A stretch of DNA of 64,000 nucleotides from assembly GCF_040930455.2 (NCBI RefSeq), contig NZ_CP170494.1, one strand, 5' to 3'. Source of the stretch: Neopusillimonas maritima. GTDB lineage: Bacteria; Pseudomonadota; Gammaproteobacteria; Burkholderiales; Burkholderiaceae_B. Position numbers and translations under genes: made by a program. The notes under the pieces were generated by a model, which saw only the letters and a list, made by a program, of their open reading frames with translations, ran no database searches and had not been told where the DNA came from. Shown here piece after piece: positions 1 through 8,534 of this stretch; within the stretch, counting starts at the first letter, position 1; the number at the start of each line of letters is the position of its first letter.

Positions 1-1324
1 AAGATTCGCCCGCCGGCGATTCGTAGCGGCGGCCACCACCTTATTTTTATTGCCCGTCATACCGCGGGTTGCAAAAGCCGCCACGATTCTTGCCGTACGT
101 ACCTGGCCGGCCGACGAGTACACACGCGTTACGCTGGAGATGGATAGCGAGCTTAAAGCAGAACACTTTACGCTGGAAGGTCCCCACCGGCTGGTTGTCG
201 ATATCGAAGGTCTGACAATGAGTCAGACCATCAACGAGCTGGTTTCAAAAATCAAACCAAACGACCCCTATATCGCGAGTGTGCGGGTGGGCCAGAATCG
301 CCCCAATGTCGTTCGGCTGGTCATGGACCTGAAACAACCCATTGCGCCACAAGTCTTTACGCTCAAGCCAATAGGTGAATACAAATATCGCCTGGTTCTT
401 GATCTGTACCCGCGCGTAGCGCAAGACCCTTTAATGGCGCTGGCCAAATCCCAAGACGATAATGACCCGCTGGCCGAGGTGCTGGAAAACCTCGCACAAG
501 GCAGCGATGCGCCCATTCCTTCGGTTGAGGGCCAACAGTTACCGCCTATCGCCCAAAAGAAACCCATGCCGGAAATCCGGCCTGAGCCCAGCCCCCGGGA
601 CCCAATCCCCAGCAAACCCAACCGGCCGATTTTGGTTGCATTGGACCCGGGACACGGTGGCGAAGATCCCGGCGCCGTCGGTCCTTCAGGCACATATGAA
701 AAAAATATCGTGCTGGGGATCGCCAAACGCTTGAAAAAACTCATTGATGCACAACCCGGCATGCAGGCCTACCTGACCCGCGACCGTGATTATTTTGTCC
801 CATTGCAAGTGCGGGTTCAAAAAGCACGACGCATCAAAGCGGATCTGTTTGTGTCCATTCATGCGGATGCCTGGATTAAACCCTCCGCCCGGGGCTCATC
901 CGTCTTCGTACTGTCGCAAAAAGGGGCATCAAGTGCGGCAGCACGTTGGTTGGCGAAAAGCCAGAACGAGGCCGACCTGATTGGCGGCATCAATGTCAAT
1001 ACCAACAACCAACATGTCATGAAAGTGCTGCTCGATATGTCGACTGCGGCCCAAATCAATGACTCCGTTAAAGTGGGTGGCCGTGTACTTGGGGAAATCG
1101 GAAAAATAAACCGTTTGCACAAAAAACATGTAGAGCGGGCGGGCTTTGCAGTCCTCAAAGCCCCCGATATTCCATCCATTCTGGTGGAAACTGCTTTTAT
1201 CAGCAATCCTCATGAAGAACGGTTGTTACGTAGCGCCTCGCATCAGGAAAAACTGGCACGAGCCATGCTAACCGGCATTAATGATTATTTTTCCACTAGC
1301 CCGGGGCTGGCACGTAGGGCATAA
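1..1324 (+). CDS. amiC: N-acetylmuramoyl-L-alanine amidase AmiC, 5' end outside window
   Basis: Periplasmic zinc amidase that cuts the amide bond between MurNAc and the stem peptide, needed to split septal peptidoglycan. The reading frame is open to the left edge, so the start codon lies upstream. The first visible residues hold RRRF followed by a hydrophobic stretch and AKAA, which fits the end of a twin-arginine (Tat) signal peptide, as in E. coli AmiC. A TTG at 50 is therefore an internal codon, not the start. An AMIN domain (septum targeting) covers about the first 120 residues. After a proline-rich linker comes an Amidase_3 domain with DPGHGGEDPGA, YEKNIVL, SIHADAW and LVETAFISN, which supply the His and Glu zinc ligands. 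mutL follows after 11 bases, as in the amiB-mutL-miaA order of gammaproteobacteria. Confidence 0.95.
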   Translation, partial: RFARRRFVAAATTLFLLPVIPRVAKAATILAVRTWPADEYTRVTLEMDSELKAEHFTLEGPHRLVVDIEGLTMSQTINELVSKIKPNDPYIASVRVGQNRPNVVRLVMDLKQPIAPQVFTLKPIGEYKYRLVLDLYPRVAQDPLMALAKSQDDNDPLAEVLENLAQGSDAPIPSVEGQQLPPIAQKKPMPEIRPEPSPRDPIPSKPNRPILVALDPGHGGEDPGAVGPSGTYEKNIVLGIAKRLKKLIDAQPGMQAYLTRDRDYFVPLQVRVQKARRIKADLFVSIHADAWIKPSARGSSVFVLSQKGASSAAARWLAKSQNEADLIGGINVNTNNQHVMKVLLDMSTAAQINDSVKVGGRVLGEIGKINRLHKKHVERAGFAVLKAPDIPSILVETAFISNPHEERLLRSASHQEKLARAMLTGINDYFSTSPGLARRA

Positions 1325-1335
1325 TTTGCCCTAGT

Positions 1336-3171
1336 ATGCTGCAGCGCCGTTCAATTACCCCCCTTCCCGATCCGCTCATTAGCCAAATCGCCGCCGGCGA
1401 GGTTATTGAGCGGCCGTCGTCGGTCCTCAAGGAACTTCTGGAGAATGCCATTGATGCCGGCGCTACCGGCATTGAAATTCGCCTTGAAGGTGGCGGCATC
1501 CGTCGCATTCTGGTCAGTGACAATGGCTCGGGCATTCCTCAAAATGAATTGCCTTTGGCGCTTACGCGTCACGCCACCAGCAAAATTCGCAGTCTCGAAG
1601 AGCTCGAAGAAGTCGCATCAATGGGTTTTCGCGGCGAAGCCTTGGCATCAATTGCCTCAGTGGCACGTCTTACCATCACATCACGCACGCCCGACGCGCC
1701 CCATGCCTGGCAACTCCAGGCAAACGCGTCGGAACCTATCGCCGCTTCCGGCGGGCAAGGCACCAGCGTGGATGTTCGTCAGCTGTTCGAGACAGTCCCA
1801 GCCCGACGTAAGTTTTTACGTACTGAAGCAACGGAATACGGCCACTGTGTTGAGGCGCTGGAACGGATTGCACTGGCACATCCGGCTGTCAGCTTTCGTC
1901 TCTTTCACAACGACAAACCTCAAAGAAACTGGCGCTCATCAGACTTACCGCAACGGATTCTGGATGTTCTGGGAACAGAAATAGTTGCACAAGGGTTACA
2001 TGTGGACCAACAGCATGGGGTCATCAACTTACGCGGTTTAATCACCAAGCCCACCTTTGCGCGGCCACGTGCCGACAAGCAGTATCTTTACGTGAATAAT
2101 CGCTTCGTGCGCGATAGAACCGTTTCGCACGCGGTGCGCCAGGCATACTCAGATGTATTGCATGGCGACCGTCAACCCGGCTTTGTCTTGTTTCTGGATA
2201 TTGCCCCCAGTGCAGTCGATGTCAATGTTCACCCGGCAAAAAGTGAAGTACGGTTCCGGGAAAGTGGCGCAGTCCATCAATTTGTTGCGCGTACCCTGGA
2301 CCAGGTACTGGCCCAAACACGCCCAACGGATTCATCGACTTTCCCCGAATCATCGCAGCACGGGGCGCCGGCACCCCATTCCCACGACATTGCCGGAACG
2401 CAGCAAGCTGCCGTGACACAACGATATGCCCCGGCCCAGCATAGTCTAGGCTTGCCCCCTCGCCACGGCAGCCCACCTAATCCCGCTTCCTGGCAAAGGC
2501 TTTATGAGCCACTCCCCAGTACCGGCGCAACGCCTCCCTCGGCCCAAACACCTTATTCTTCTGAACCGGCAATACAAACGTCCGAAACCCACCCACTTGG
2601 TATGGCGATCGCGCAACTGCATGGCATTTATATATTGGCGCAAACACAAACCGGCCTGATTATCGTTGACATGCACGCGGCGCACGAACGCGTGGTATAC
2701 GAGCAGCTCAAACACGCCCTTGATGCGCGTGACCTGCCCCGGCAGGAACTGCTTGTTCCCGTCGTTTTTCAAGCCAGTGAAAAAGAAATCGCCCTGGCCG
2801 AAGAGTTTGACGAGCAGTTGTCCGAACTTGGCCTGACGCTGCGCCCCGGGGGCCCAAACAACCTGGTTGTCCGATCGGTGCCGGGCCTGCTGGCCAAAGG
2901 CGACATTGAAGCGCTGGCAAAAAATGTTTTACGCGATTTGGCCCAAGTCGGCAGCTCGCGTCAATTGCTCGAGCAAAGAAACCAGCTGCTTTCCACCATG
3001 GCTTGCCATGGGTCGGTAAGAGCCAATCGGCGTTTGACCCTCGACGAGATGAATGCATTGCTGCGTAAAATGGAACAAACTGAACGTGCAGATCAATGCA
3101 ACCATGGGCGTCCCACATGGTTGTACTGGAGCCTGCCGGAAATCGACAAACTTTTCATGCGCGGCCAATGA
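1336..3171 (+). CDS. mutL: DNA mismatch repair protein MutL, endonuclease type
   Basis: Mismatch-repair mediator linking MutS recognition to strand removal; 611 residues. The N-terminal GHKL ATPase is intact: ENAIDAGAT, DNGSGIP, ATSKI and GFRGEALASIAS. The C-terminal half carries motifs of the nicking MutL class: DMHAAHERVVYE (fits D-x-HA-xx-E-xxxx-E), ACHGSVRA, CNHGRP and a terminal FMR (fits FxR). E. coli MutL lacks these and relies on MutH. From this I infer that the protein itself nicks DNA and that the host does not need MutH. A proline-rich, low-complexity linker of about 100 residues joins the halves. The stop overlaps the miaA start (ATGA). Confidence 0.97.
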   Translation: MLQRRSITPLPDPLISQIAAGEVIERPSSVLKELLENAIDAGATGIEIRLEGGGIRRILVSDNGSGIPQNELPLALTRHATSKIRSLEELEEVASMGFRGEALASIASVARLTITSRTPDAPHAWQLQANASEPIAASGGQGTSVDVRQLFETVPARRKFLRTEATEYGHCVEALERIALAHPAVSFRLFHNDKPQRNWRSSDLPQRILDVLGTEIVAQGLHVDQQHGVINLRGLITKPTFARPRADKQYLYVNNRFVRDRTVSHAVRQAYSDVLHGDRQPGFVLFLDIAPSAVDVNVHPAKSEVRFRESGAVHQFVARTLDQVLAQTRPTDSSTFPESSQHGAPAPHSHDIAGTQQAAVTQRYAPAQHSLGLPPRHGSPPNPASWQRLYEPLPSTGATPPSAQTPYSSEPAIQTSETHPLGMAIAQLHGIYILAQTQTGLIIVDMHAAHERVVYEQLKHALDARDLPRQELLVPVVFQASEKEIALAEEFDEQLSELGLTLRPGGPNNLVVRSVPGLLAKGDIEALAKNVLRDLAQVGSSRQLLEQRNQLLSTMACHGSVRANRRLTLDEMNALLRKMEQTERADQCNHGRPTWLYWSLPEIDKLFMRGQ

Positions 3172-4118
3172 GTCATCACCGTTTCATCGTGTGCCTGGCC
3201 GGCCCCACCGCCTCCGGGAAGAGTGCCGCAACATTGGCGCTAGCCCAATATTGGCCCATTGAAATAATCAATGTCGACTCAGCCACCATTTATCGACAGA
3301 TGGACATCGGCACGGCCAAACCCAGCCCCGCGGAGCGACGCACCGTACCTCATCATCTGCTTGATATCCGCGACCCATCGGAAACGTATTCCGCAGCAGA
3401 GTTCTGTACCGACACGTTGAGGCTAATTGAGGACATTCATTCACGTAATCGCATTCCCTTGCTATGCGGCGGAACGATGATGTATTACAAAGCCTTGCGC
3501 GAAGGCCTGAATAACCTCCCGTCTGCCAACCCCGGCATACGACGCGAACTGGAAAACGAAGCAGCGGCATCAGGCTGGCCCGCCATGCATGCCCAATTAC
3601 AGCATGTTGACCCCCTTACCGCGCAGCGTTTGGCCCCCAACGACAGCCAAAGAATCCAACGCGCCCTGGAGATTCACCGCATTACCGGCAAACCCATGTC
3701 GCAATTGTTAGCAGAACAACGCCCGAACCAGGAAAAACCTTGGCACTACGTCACCATCAGCCTTGAGCCGTCCGACAGGGCAGTGTTGCATGAGCGTATT
3801 GCAACGCGCTATCACGCTATGGTCGAGAATGGCCTGGTGGCGGAAGTGGAAGCCCTGTTCAACCGGGGCGACCTGAGTGAGTCGATGCCATCGATACGAT
3901 GCGTGGGCTATCGACAAATCTGGGCTTACCTGAAAGGAGAGGTTGACCTGCCAACGGCGATTGAACAGGCGATCGCCGCCACACGGCAGTTGGCCAAACG
4001 TCAACTTACGTGGTTGCGCGCCCAGCCCGATCGGCATATTGTTGACTGCCTTTCGCTTAACACTGCCGACCAGATACGGGATATCGTCCCACAATACTGG
4101 AACGCACCACCCCGTTAA
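3168..4118 (+). CDS. miaA: tRNA dimethylallyltransferase MiaA
   Basis: Transfers a dimethylallyl group to the N6 of A37 in tRNAs reading codons that start with U; 316 residues. The P-loop is GPTASGKS near residue 12, followed by the conserved DSATIYRQMDIGTAKP and VPHHLLDI segments and, later, the SIRCVGYRQIW motif. The ATG at 3168 overlaps the mutL stop as ATGA and gives the usual family N-terminus (MSHHRFIVCLAGPT). An in-frame start further upstream would only add mutL-overlapping sequence. The last four bases overlap the end of convergent purM. Confidence 0.96.
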   Translation: MSHHRFIVCLAGPTASGKSAATLALAQYWPIEIINVDSATIYRQMDIGTAKPSPAERRTVPHHLLDIRDPSETYSAAEFCTDTLRLIEDIHSRNRIPLLCGGTMMYYKALREGLNNLPSANPGIRRELENEAAASGWPAMHAQLQHVDPLTAQRLAPNDSQRIQRALEIHRITGKPMSQLLAEQRPNQEKPWHYVTISLEPSDRAVLHERIATRYHAMVENGLVAEVEALFNRGDLSESMPSIRCVGYRQIWAYLKGEVDLPTAIEQAIAATRQLAKRQLTWLRAQPDRHIVDCLSLNTADQIRDIVPQYWNAPPR

Positions 4119-5164
4119 ACAACAACGGTTTGCGCTTCTTCCGGTGCGCGTTCAACGATTTCGCCCAAACGGAAAACCTGTTCACCGTTCTCGTTAAGCG
4201 TCGCTGCAACAGCATGAGCCTGATCGGCCGCAACCACGACAACCATGCCGATACCACAGTTGAAAACACGATACATTTCTTCGTCGGCAACCCGACCGCC
4301 TTCCTGCAGCCAACGGAACAGCGCAGGCATTTCCCATGCCTCGCGATACAACCGCGCAGCCAAACCCGCTTGCAAAATACGCGGAACATTATCCAACAGG
4401 CCGCCGCCGGTAATATGTGCCAACCCTTTTACTGCGGACGCATGCTGTTTGATGGCTGCAAGCGCAGATTTCACATAAATACGCGTAGGCGCCATCACAA
4501 CATCGACCAAAGGCCGGCCGTGGAAATCATCGGTTGGTTTGGCACCCGTGGTTTCAATAATCTTGCGCAGCAAAGAGTAGCCATTGGAATGGGCGCCACT
4601 GGATGCAAGCCCCAAAACGACATCACCCGGCTGGATCGACTTGCCATCGATAATTTCCGATTTTTCCACTGCACCAACTGCAAAGCCCGCCAAATCGTAT
4701 TCGCCATCCGGATACATACCAGGCATTTCGGCGGTTTCCCCCCCTATCAGGGCACAGCCGGCCAGTTCACAACCACGTGCAATACCCCCAACCACCGCCG
4801 CAGCGGTATCAACCGATAATTTGCCGCAGGCAAAATAGTCCAGAAAATAAAGCGGCTCGGCCCCCTGAACCAAAATATCATTCACGCTCATGGCCACCAG
4901 GTCGATGCCGACCGTATCGTGTCGATTCCACTCAAAAGCAAGTCGCAGCTTGGTACCCACGCCATCGGTACCCGAAACCAGCACGGGTTCTTTCAGGTGC
5001 TTAGGCACCTCGAATAACGCGCCAAACCCTCCAATACCTGCCATGACACCAGGGCGCATCGTACTAGCCGCCAAAGGCTTAATCCGATCAACCAGTGCGT
5101 CGCCTGCATCGATATCGACGCCTGCATCACGATATGTCAGGGAATGGGAAACTTTGTTTGTCAT
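4115..5164 (-). CDS. purM: phosphoribosylformylglycinamidine cyclo-ligase (AIR synthetase) PurM
   Basis: Fifth step of purine synthesis: ATP-dependent ring closure of FGAM to AIR; 349 residues, the usual length. Visible family signatures are the N-terminal SLTYRDAGVDIDAG, the glycine-rich GIGGFGALF, SGTDGVGTKLRLA, the nucleotide/metal segment VNDILVQGAEPLYFLDYFA, the GGETAEMPGMY motif and HITGGGLLDNVPR. It converges with miaA with a 4-base overlap and no room for a terminator. It is divergent from hda, so the 92-base gap at 5165-5256 must carry both promoters. Confidence 0.97.
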   Translation of the reverse strand: MTNKVSHSLTYRDAGVDIDAGDALVDRIKPLAASTMRPGVMAGIGGFGALFEVPKHLKEPVLVSGTDGVGTKLRLAFEWNRHDTVGIDLVAMSVNDILVQGAEPLYFLDYFACGKLSVDTAAAVVGGIARGCELAGCALIGGETAEMPGMYPDGEYDLAGFAVGAVEKSEIIDGKSIQPGDVVLGLASSGAHSNGYSLLRKIIETTGAKPTDDFHGRPLVDVVMAPTRIYVKSALAAIKQHASAVKGLAHITGGGLLDNVPRILQAGLAARLYREAWEMPALFRWLQEGGRVADEEMYRVFNCGIGMVVVVAADQAHAVAATLNENGEQVFRLGEIVERAPEEAQTVVV

Positions 5165-5256
5165 GAGAAAAACCGTGGGATATGTAAGAATTGCGTCTTG
5201 GGTATTGACCCGTCATGCGCATTTTACGCTTTTTACCGCCGCCATTTTTACGCTCA

Positions 5257-5970
5257 ATGACGCAACAACTGATTCTTGAACTGATTCCGGCGCCACCGCC
5301 TACTCTCGACAATTTCATTGTGGGGCGAAATGCAGCCGCCGTAGACGCAATCAAGCACTGCGGCAACGGCCGGGCGGTTTACCTTTGGGGTCCCGACGGC
5401 GCCGGCCGAAGCCATCTATTACAAGCCCGGTGCGGGGCAATCACCGATGCCATTTATGTACATCCGAGCAACGCTCAATCGCTTCTCGAGCGTATTTTGA
5501 ATGACGAAATTACCTTTCCGAAACTCGTGGCGGTCGACGATGTGAATCATCTGGACGACGAGACACAAGGGCAACTATTCGCCCTGTACAATCTATGGCG
5601 TGCATCGGCTGCCAGCCCCAACGCTTTTGCACTCATTGTTTCAGGATCATTTTCACCCCAGGCCATGCCGATCCGGGAAGATCTGCGCACCCGTCTGGGT
5701 TGGGATCTGGTCTTTCGGCTGGAGCATTTATCTGACCAAGACCGGGCACAAGCACTGAATAACCAGGCACGCGAACGCGGTTTGCAACTGGCACCCGAAG
5801 TCGTGAATTGGCTGCTAACACATTACACTCGTGACATGAGCCGGCTTATTACACTGATTAACAACCTGGACCATTATTCGCTGGAAAAACAGCGCGGCAT
5901 TACGCTGCCGCTTTTACGCGAATTTTTGGCGCAACGCGAACCTTTGCTCGCACGACAGCAACATGACTGA
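5257..5970 (+). CDS. hda: DnaA regulatory inactivator Hda
   Basis: DnaA-like AAA+ protein that, with the DNA-loaded sliding clamp, promotes hydrolysis of DnaA-bound ATP and so limits re-initiation of replication; 237 residues. The chosen ATG puts QLILEL at the N-terminus, a plausible clamp-binding motif like the QLSLP of E. coli Hda. An in-frame ATG at 5215 would bury it behind 14 extra residues. The Walker A is GPDGAGRS, with Arg in place of Lys, which is normal for Hda. Walker B-like LVAVDDVNHLDD follows, then sensor and lid segments. It lacks the DNA-binding domain IV of DnaA. It overlaps the next gene by 8 bases. Confidence 0.9.
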   Translation: MTQQLILELIPAPPPTLDNFIVGRNAAAVDAIKHCGNGRAVYLWGPDGAGRSHLLQARCGAITDAIYVHPSNAQSLLERILNDEITFPKLVAVDDVNHLDDETQGQLFALYNLWRASAASPNAFALIVSGSFSPQAMPIREDLRTRLGWDLVFRLEHLSDQDRAQALNNQARERGLQLAPEVVNWLLTHYTRDMSRLITLINNLDHYSLEKQRGITLPLLREFLAQREPLLARQQHD

Positions 5971-6664
5971 ACCCAAACGACTTGCCCTTTTTGATTTAGA
6001 CCATACGCTCTTACCACTGGACAGCGACTACCAGTGGGCCGACTATCTGGCGCGCACGGGGCGCGCGGGCAACCCTGAGGAAGCCCGCCGCCGCAACGAA
6101 GATCTCATGGAGCGATACAACGCGGGCGATCTCACCGCCGAACAGGCGGCCGAGTTCATGCTGGGCCTGCTGGCACGGGCAAACACCCATGATCTCGCCC
6201 ACTGGCATGAACAATTCATGCATGAAGTCATTCGCCCCCATATTCGCCCGGTTGCGCTCGAGCTGGTGAACCAGCACCTGCAACAAGGCGACTTATGCGC
6301 CATCGTAACGGCAACAAATCAGTTTGTCACTGAGCCGATTGCCCGTGCATTCGGCATCCCGCACCTGATCGCCACCGTACCCGAATATGCTCAAGGCCGT
6401 TACACTGGCCGCATTGCGGGCGTCCCCAGTTTCAAAGAAGGCAAAGTGGTTCGCGTCAACAACTGGCTGCAGCAGCAGGGGCTCGACCTGTCCGGCTTCG
6501 AAACCTCCTATTTCTACAGCGACTCCCCCAACGACTTACCCCTGTTGGAAGTTGTCACACACCCCATCGCAACCAACCCCAGCCCTGCGCTAAAAGAAAT
6601 AGCCCAGACCCGGGGATGGCGCATTCTGGATATTTTCAAGGACATGCAGGACGCAAAGTCCTAA
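5963..6664 (+). CDS. HAD-superfamily subfamily IB phosphatase (SerB-like)
   Basis: Soluble phosphohydrolase of 233 residues. The nucleophile motif DLDHTLLPLDSD (first Asp catalytic, second acid/base) is at residues 11-22. Motif II is VTATNQF, Lys is in FKEGKVVRV, and motif III is YSDSPNDLPLL. This is the HAD-IB pattern found in SerB/CicA-like enzymes. The substrate cannot be read from sequence; small phosphoesters are typical of the group. It is translationally coupled to hda (8-base overlap) and followed after 10 bases by pcnB, so the three probably share a transcript. Confidence 0.88.
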   Translation: MTEPKRLALFDLDHTLLPLDSDYQWADYLARTGRAGNPEEARRRNEDLMERYNAGDLTAEQAAEFMLGLLARANTHDLAHWHEQFMHEVIRPHIRPVALELVNQHLQQGDLCAIVTATNQFVTEPIARAFGIPHLIATVPEYAQGRYTGRIAGVPSFKEGKVVRVNNWLQQQGLDLSGFETSYFYSDSPNDLPLLEVVTHPIATNPSPALKEIAQTRGWRILDIFKDMQDAKS

Positions 6665-6674
6665 AATAACGCCC

Positions 6675-8033
6675 ATGCTCACTGAAACAATAAAAACATT
6701 CGTTGGACGCCTGTTAAGCGGCGGCGGGCGCGGGCCCGAACGCTTTACCCGTGAAAAACACGGTATCGACCGGCGTCACGTGTCCCGACATGCCGTCAAA
6801 GTATGTGAAGTTCTGCAGCAGGCAGGATTTGAAGCCTATATCGTTGGCGGCGCCGTTCGCGATCTTATCGTCGGGCTGGAACCAAAGGATTTCGACATAG
6901 CAACCAATGCCACGCCGGCTCAAATCCGGCCCCTCTTTCGCAGAGCCCGCATTATTGGGCGACGCTTTCAACTCGTTCACGTTGTTTTCGGCCAGGAGAT
7001 CATTGAAACCTCCACGTTCCGCGCTCCCGCTTCAAATGGCCATGAAACCGATGAACATGGGCGTATCTTGCGCGACAATCAATTCGGCACCAATGAAGAA
7101 GACGCCGTGCGCCGCGACTTTACCCTTAACGCGCTCTACTACGACCCGGTTCGCGAAGAAGTCATAGACTACCACCGCGGTGTCGCCGACCTGAAAAAAA
7201 GAACGGTACGCATCATTGGCAACCCTGAAACGCGCTACCGTGAAGATCCGGTGCGCATGCTTCGCGCTGTGCGCTTCGCTGCCAAATTGAATGCAACGAT
7301 CGACCCGGCAACATTAGCCCCGATCAAACCCATGGCTCACCTCATTTCCAATGTGCCCAGTTCGCGGCTGTTCGATGAAGTCATCAAACTTTTAACGTGC
7401 GGCCACGCGATCGACTGCCTAAAGCAATTGGAAACGCTTGGGTTGCATCAACACCTGCTGCCTTTCATTGATACTCTTTTCAATAACCCCGATCATTTCC
7501 GCTTTCTGGAACTGGCGCTCGATCGCACCGACGCGCGAGTGCGAACCGGAAAAACCATCAGCCCCGGCTTTCTGTTTGCCGCTCTGTTATGGAAACTGGT
7601 AAATAATCAATGGGACATCAACCAGAAAGAAGGGCTGCCTCGTGTACAGGCCCTGGTTGAGGCCGCCGACACAGTCATTAACAATCAGGCTTCCAACCTG
7701 GCTATTCAACGTCGTTTTCAAGCCGACATGCGTGAAATCTGGTTCATACAGCCCCGTTTTGAACGGGCAACTCCCCGCACAATCTGGCGCCTGCTGGAAC
7801 ACCCCCGGCTGCGCGCAGCCGTCGACTTCCTGCAATTACGTGCCGAAGCCCATGAAGTCGACAGCGTTGATGCGCAATGGTGGATGGACCTGGCCAACGC
7901 CGACAGCGACAAGCGCAGCACCATGATTGAAGAGCGCCAACGCGAAAAACGCAGCGACCGACCAGGAACAGGCAAATCATCTACCAGACGCCGCCGGCGT
8001 CCGCGTCGAAAAGCACCGCCGGAACAACACTGA
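6675..8033 (+). CDS. pcnB: poly(A) polymerase I PcnB
   Basis: Adds 3' poly(A) tails to RNA and so speeds decay; 452 residues. The class II nucleotidyltransferase core is clear: YIVGGAVRDLIVG, the metal-binding DFDIAT, RRARIIGRRFQLVHV and RRDFTLNALYYDP, then the RNA-binding REDPVRMLRAVRFAAKL. The related CCA-adding enzyme shares the fold. The PcnB assignment rests on the long, strongly basic C-terminal tail (RRRRRPRRKAP) and on folK immediately downstream, the usual proteobacterial pair. folK begins 6 bases after the stop. Confidence 0.93.
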   Translation: MLTETIKTFVGRLLSGGGRGPERFTREKHGIDRRHVSRHAVKVCEVLQQAGFEAYIVGGAVRDLIVGLEPKDFDIATNATPAQIRPLFRRARIIGRRFQLVHVVFGQEIIETSTFRAPASNGHETDEHGRILRDNQFGTNEEDAVRRDFTLNALYYDPVREEVIDYHRGVADLKKRTVRIIGNPETRYREDPVRMLRAVRFAAKLNATIDPATLAPIKPMAHLISNVPSSRLFDEVIKLLTCGHAIDCLKQLETLGLHQHLLPFIDTLFNNPDHFRFLELALDRTDARVRTGKTISPGFLFAALLWKLVNNQWDINQKEGLPRVQALVEAADTVINNQASNLAIQRRFQADMREIWFIQPRFERATPRTIWRLLEHPRLRAAVDFLQLRAEAHEVDSVDAQWWMDLANADSDKRSTMIEERQREKRSDRPGTGKSSTRRRRRPRRKAPPEQH

Positions 8034-8039
8034 CCCTTC

Positions 8040-8513
8040 ATGAAACGTGCTTTTATAGGCCTTGGGGCAAACCTGGGGCCATCGTTGGAAACTTTAAAGC
8101 AAGCGGCGCTGCAACTGGCGGAGCACCCTCTTATTAGCGCCTTCCAGCTTTCTCCGCTATACAAAAGCAAGCCAGTTGACTCCCAAGGACCTGACTACGT
8201 TAATGCGGTCGCGAGCCTGCGCACGAGCCTTGAACCGGTTGCTTTGCTTGGGCTATTACAGGAAATGGAACAAGCTTACGGCCGTCAACGGCCTTATCGG
8301 AATGCCCCACGAACACTCGACCTCGACCTGCTGCTGTACGAGGGAGTCAAATTGAACACAGACATACTCACTGTGCCCCACCCCCGCATGCATTTACGGG
8401 CATTCGTACTGCAGCCCCTGCACGACCTGGAGCCTGAGCTCGCCTTGGATCAAGGTAGCCTGGCGGCGCTGCTTAAAGCATGCCGCCACCAGGAAATCGA
8501 ACGACTGTCGTAA
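8040..8513 (+). CDS. folK: 6-hydroxymethyl-7,8-dihydropterin pyrophosphokinase FolK
   Basis: Transfers pyrophosphate from ATP to hydroxymethyl-dihydropterin in folate synthesis; 157 residues. The signatures are AFIGLGANLG at the start, YKSKPVDSQGPDYVNAV, the catalytic-loop RPYRNAPRTLDLDLLLY (metal-binding DLD) and VPHPRMHLRAFVLQPL. It is the last gene of the hda-to-folK run and converges with the fumarase gene 21 bases away. No panB or panC follows, although these often accompany folK. Confidence 0.96.
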   Translation: MKRAFIGLGANLGPSLETLKQAALQLAEHPLISAFQLSPLYKSKPVDSQGPDYVNAVASLRTSLEPVALLGLLQEMEQAYGRQRPYRNAPRTLDLDLLLYEGVKLNTDILTVPHPRMHLRAFVLQPLHDLEPELALDQGSLAALLKACRHQEIERLS

Positions 8514-8534
8514 AGCGCTTTCAACTGCCTTGTA

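Noticed and set aside
5257..5970. Arg instead of Lys in the Hda Walker A motif as a possible defect
   Set aside because: E. coli Hda also has GAGRS at this place, so it is normal for the family.
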